The notes under the pieces were generated by a model. That model did not search any database. It was not told the DNA's origin and worked only from the letters and a program-made list of their open reading frames with translations. Shown here piece by piece: positions 62,684 to 64,000 of a DNA stretch of 64,000 bases. The DNA is from DATAOG01 sp963753685 (lineage in GTDB: Bacteria; Pseudomonadota; Alphaproteobacteria; Geminicoccales; Geminicoccaceae), in assembly GCA_963753685.1 (NCBI GenBank), contig CAVWDE010000022.1:146700-210699 (forward strand), read 5' to 3'. A program made the translations under genes and the position numbers. The first letter of the stretch is position 1, and the number at the start of each line of letters is the position of its first letter.

Positions 62684-63728
62684 ATGCGCTACAAGGTGTT
62701 CGGCCGGCACACCGGCCTGCGCGTCTCTGAGCTCGTGCTGGGGACCGGAGTGTTCGGCACAAGGTGGGGGCACGGCTCAAAGCCTGATGAGGCGCGCAGG
62801 ATCCTTGATGCTATGCCGAGGCCGGCGGGAATTTCATCGACACGGCTGGCAGCTATCAGTCGGCGAGTCGGAGGAGCTGCTTGGGCAATTCCTGCAAGGC
62901 CGGCGGGACGCCTTCGTTCTCGCCACCAAGTTCACGCAGAGCGCGACGCCAGATGGCGGCATCCTGGTCACTGGCAAACAGCCGCAAGGCCATGGTCGCC
63001 TCCCTCGAGGCGAGCCTGAGGCGGCTCAGGACCGACCGCATCGATCTCTACTGGGTGCACTACGCCGACGGCGTGACGCCGGTCGAGGAGATCGTGCGTG
63101 GCTTCGACGACCTCGTGCGTGCCGGCAAGATCCTCTATACTGGGCTCTCCACTTCCCGGCCTGGCGCGTCGCGCGAGCGGCGACCATCGCGGAGTTGCGC
63201 GCCTCGGCCCCGATCGCCGGGCTCCAGGTCGAACACAGCCTGGTCGAGCGCACGACTGAGCAGGACCTGCTGCCGATGGGTCAGGCGCTGGGCCTCGGGA
63301 TCGTCGCCTGGTCACCTCTGGGCGGTGGCATGCTCACCGGCACGTACCGCCGCGGCGAGGTCGGCCGCGCCGAGGGCCTGGGCGGCCGCGTGTTCCAACC
63401 CGAGAACAGCGCGCAGCGCACGGCGGTCCTCGACACGGTGATCGCGGTCGCCGAGGAGATTGGCGCGACGCCGGGCCAAGTCGCGATCGCCTGGGTGGCG
63501 GGCAAGGGCGCGCTACCGATCATCGGCCCGCGTACGATCCAGCAGCTCGATGACAATCTGGGCACAATGCAACTGAAGCTCACCGCCGGGCAGACCGCAC
63601 GCCTCGACGAGGCGAGTGCGATCCCCCCGGTGTTCCCCTATACGGTGATCGACCGGCGGGAATACCTGCAGCGCGTCACGCGCGGCCAGCTCGACCAGCT
63701 CGACCCTCCCAGTGTCCCAGTCGCCTGA
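62684..63728 (+). pseudogene. Aldo/keto reductase with four frameshifts
   Basis: Homologous segments occur in order but in changing frames: MRYKVFGRHTGLRVSELVLG (62684); after a missing base near 62813, EAGGNFIDTAGSYQS (Asp of the active-site block); after another near 62858, ESEELLGQFLQGRRDAFVLA; after an extra A near 62978, MVASLEASLRRLRTDRIDLY (Asp-Leu-Tyr-Trp-Val-His motif); after a missing base near 63152, FPAWRVARAATIAEL to WVAGKGALPIIGPRT. Each step is one base. The restored protein has about 348 residues. Either the sequence quality is poor here or the gene is decaying. Confidence 0.8.
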
Positions 63729-64000
63729 AGGCCTCACCAACGTCGATGCCATCCCGAACGCGGCGCTCGACCTTGGCTGTGCTGGCCGATGCTTGAGCCG
63801 GACGCAAGCCCGGGTGATCTTGCCTGTGCCCGGGTCGCGGCGCACCACGACGTGGATGTTGCCGCCCTGCTTGAGGTCCGGATAGAAAGACCGCCTTGCA
63901 GGCCGCGCCCCGGCCCGCCTCTCCGCGGCGGAACCGGAGAATCGGTGATTCCACAAATATTCACCAGAATAGCTGCTGGTATAAACCCTTGAGATCTCAC
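63729..64000. other. Right-edge region without a supportable gene
   Basis: 272 bp. A minus-strand frame contains DLKQGGNIHVVVRRDPGTGK then ITRACVRLKH, which looks protein-like but has no clear start, end or family. The last 80 bp are AT-richer and may include a promoter facing out of the window. Confidence 0.25.

Noticed and set aside
63513..63956. 147-residue minus-strand frame at the right edge
   Set aside because: Overlaps the aldo/keto reductase end antisense; no clear start or family.

Overview
The window is about 70% GC, densely coded and apparently chromosomal. Its content fits a metabolically versatile alphaproteobacterium, perhaps of the Rhodospirillales or Geminicoccales type. The evidence is a gatCAB operon divergent from ruvX, a tRNA-Ser(UGA), single-gene LpxL-type, Do-protease, ABC-F and OmpA functions, and many catabolic genes (phosphonate, inositol, dihydropyrimidine/hydantoin, methylated glycines, PQQ alcohol and sugar oxidation). 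The taxonomic call is inference; no rRNA is present.

Layout. 0-8 kb: the end of a class V aminotransferase, a CBS protein, a patatin lipoprotein, a CopD-like membrane protein, a cold-shock protein with a recognisable promoter, ruvX, gatCAB and a relBE-type pair. 8-12.5 kb: a DksA-like protein, a desaturase, a secreted cyclophilin, DUF488, and a compact vapBC-tam operon. 12.5-18.2 kb: a dimethylglycine/sarcosine dehydrogenase-like flavoprotein, DUF805, an amidase and an SMP-30-like secreted protein. 18.5-21.1 kb: a three-gene operon of a small Tat-like peptide, a PqqD-HprK fusion kinase and a nucleotidyltransferase. This is the best candidate for a little-described peptide-modification system. 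21.2-24.2 kb: phnX-phnW with a divergent LysR regulator and a clear T-N11-A box. 24.1-34.6 kb: a two-component system, a giant cyclase/ATPase/TPR protein, a Do-type protease, an ABC-F ATPase with an internal 42-bp minisatellite, and an OmpA lipoprotein.

34.7-39.3 kb: two direct copies of a 0.55-kb cassette, each with promoter, 57-58-residue lipoprotein gene and terminator. They bracket a GST, CmcJ-like oxygenase and SDR operon. 39.4-49.9 kb: an aquaporin with altered selectivity-filter residues, iolDE, a PQQ sugar dehydrogenase, a ferredoxin-reductase, an amine oxidase, tRNA-Ser and an LpxL-like acyltransferase. 50-56.5 kb: a TRAP-DctP remnant, a PQQ alcohol dehydrogenase with a lanthanide-type D-x-D, a phosphoesterase, an MBL hydrolase, an orphan HicB, a 76-bp inverted repeat, a dihydropyrimidinase and a cupin. 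56.5-64 kb: an eroded zone with a DAHL fragment, a frameshifted di-haem peroxidase and response regulator, a HlyD fragment cut by an IS1182-type element, a MaoC protein, and a TetR/aldo-keto reductase pair with six frameshifts.

At least eight otherwise conserved genes carry single-base frameshifts, including the normally essential gatB. Some are therefore probably sequencing or assembly errors, and gene integrity should be read with that in mind.
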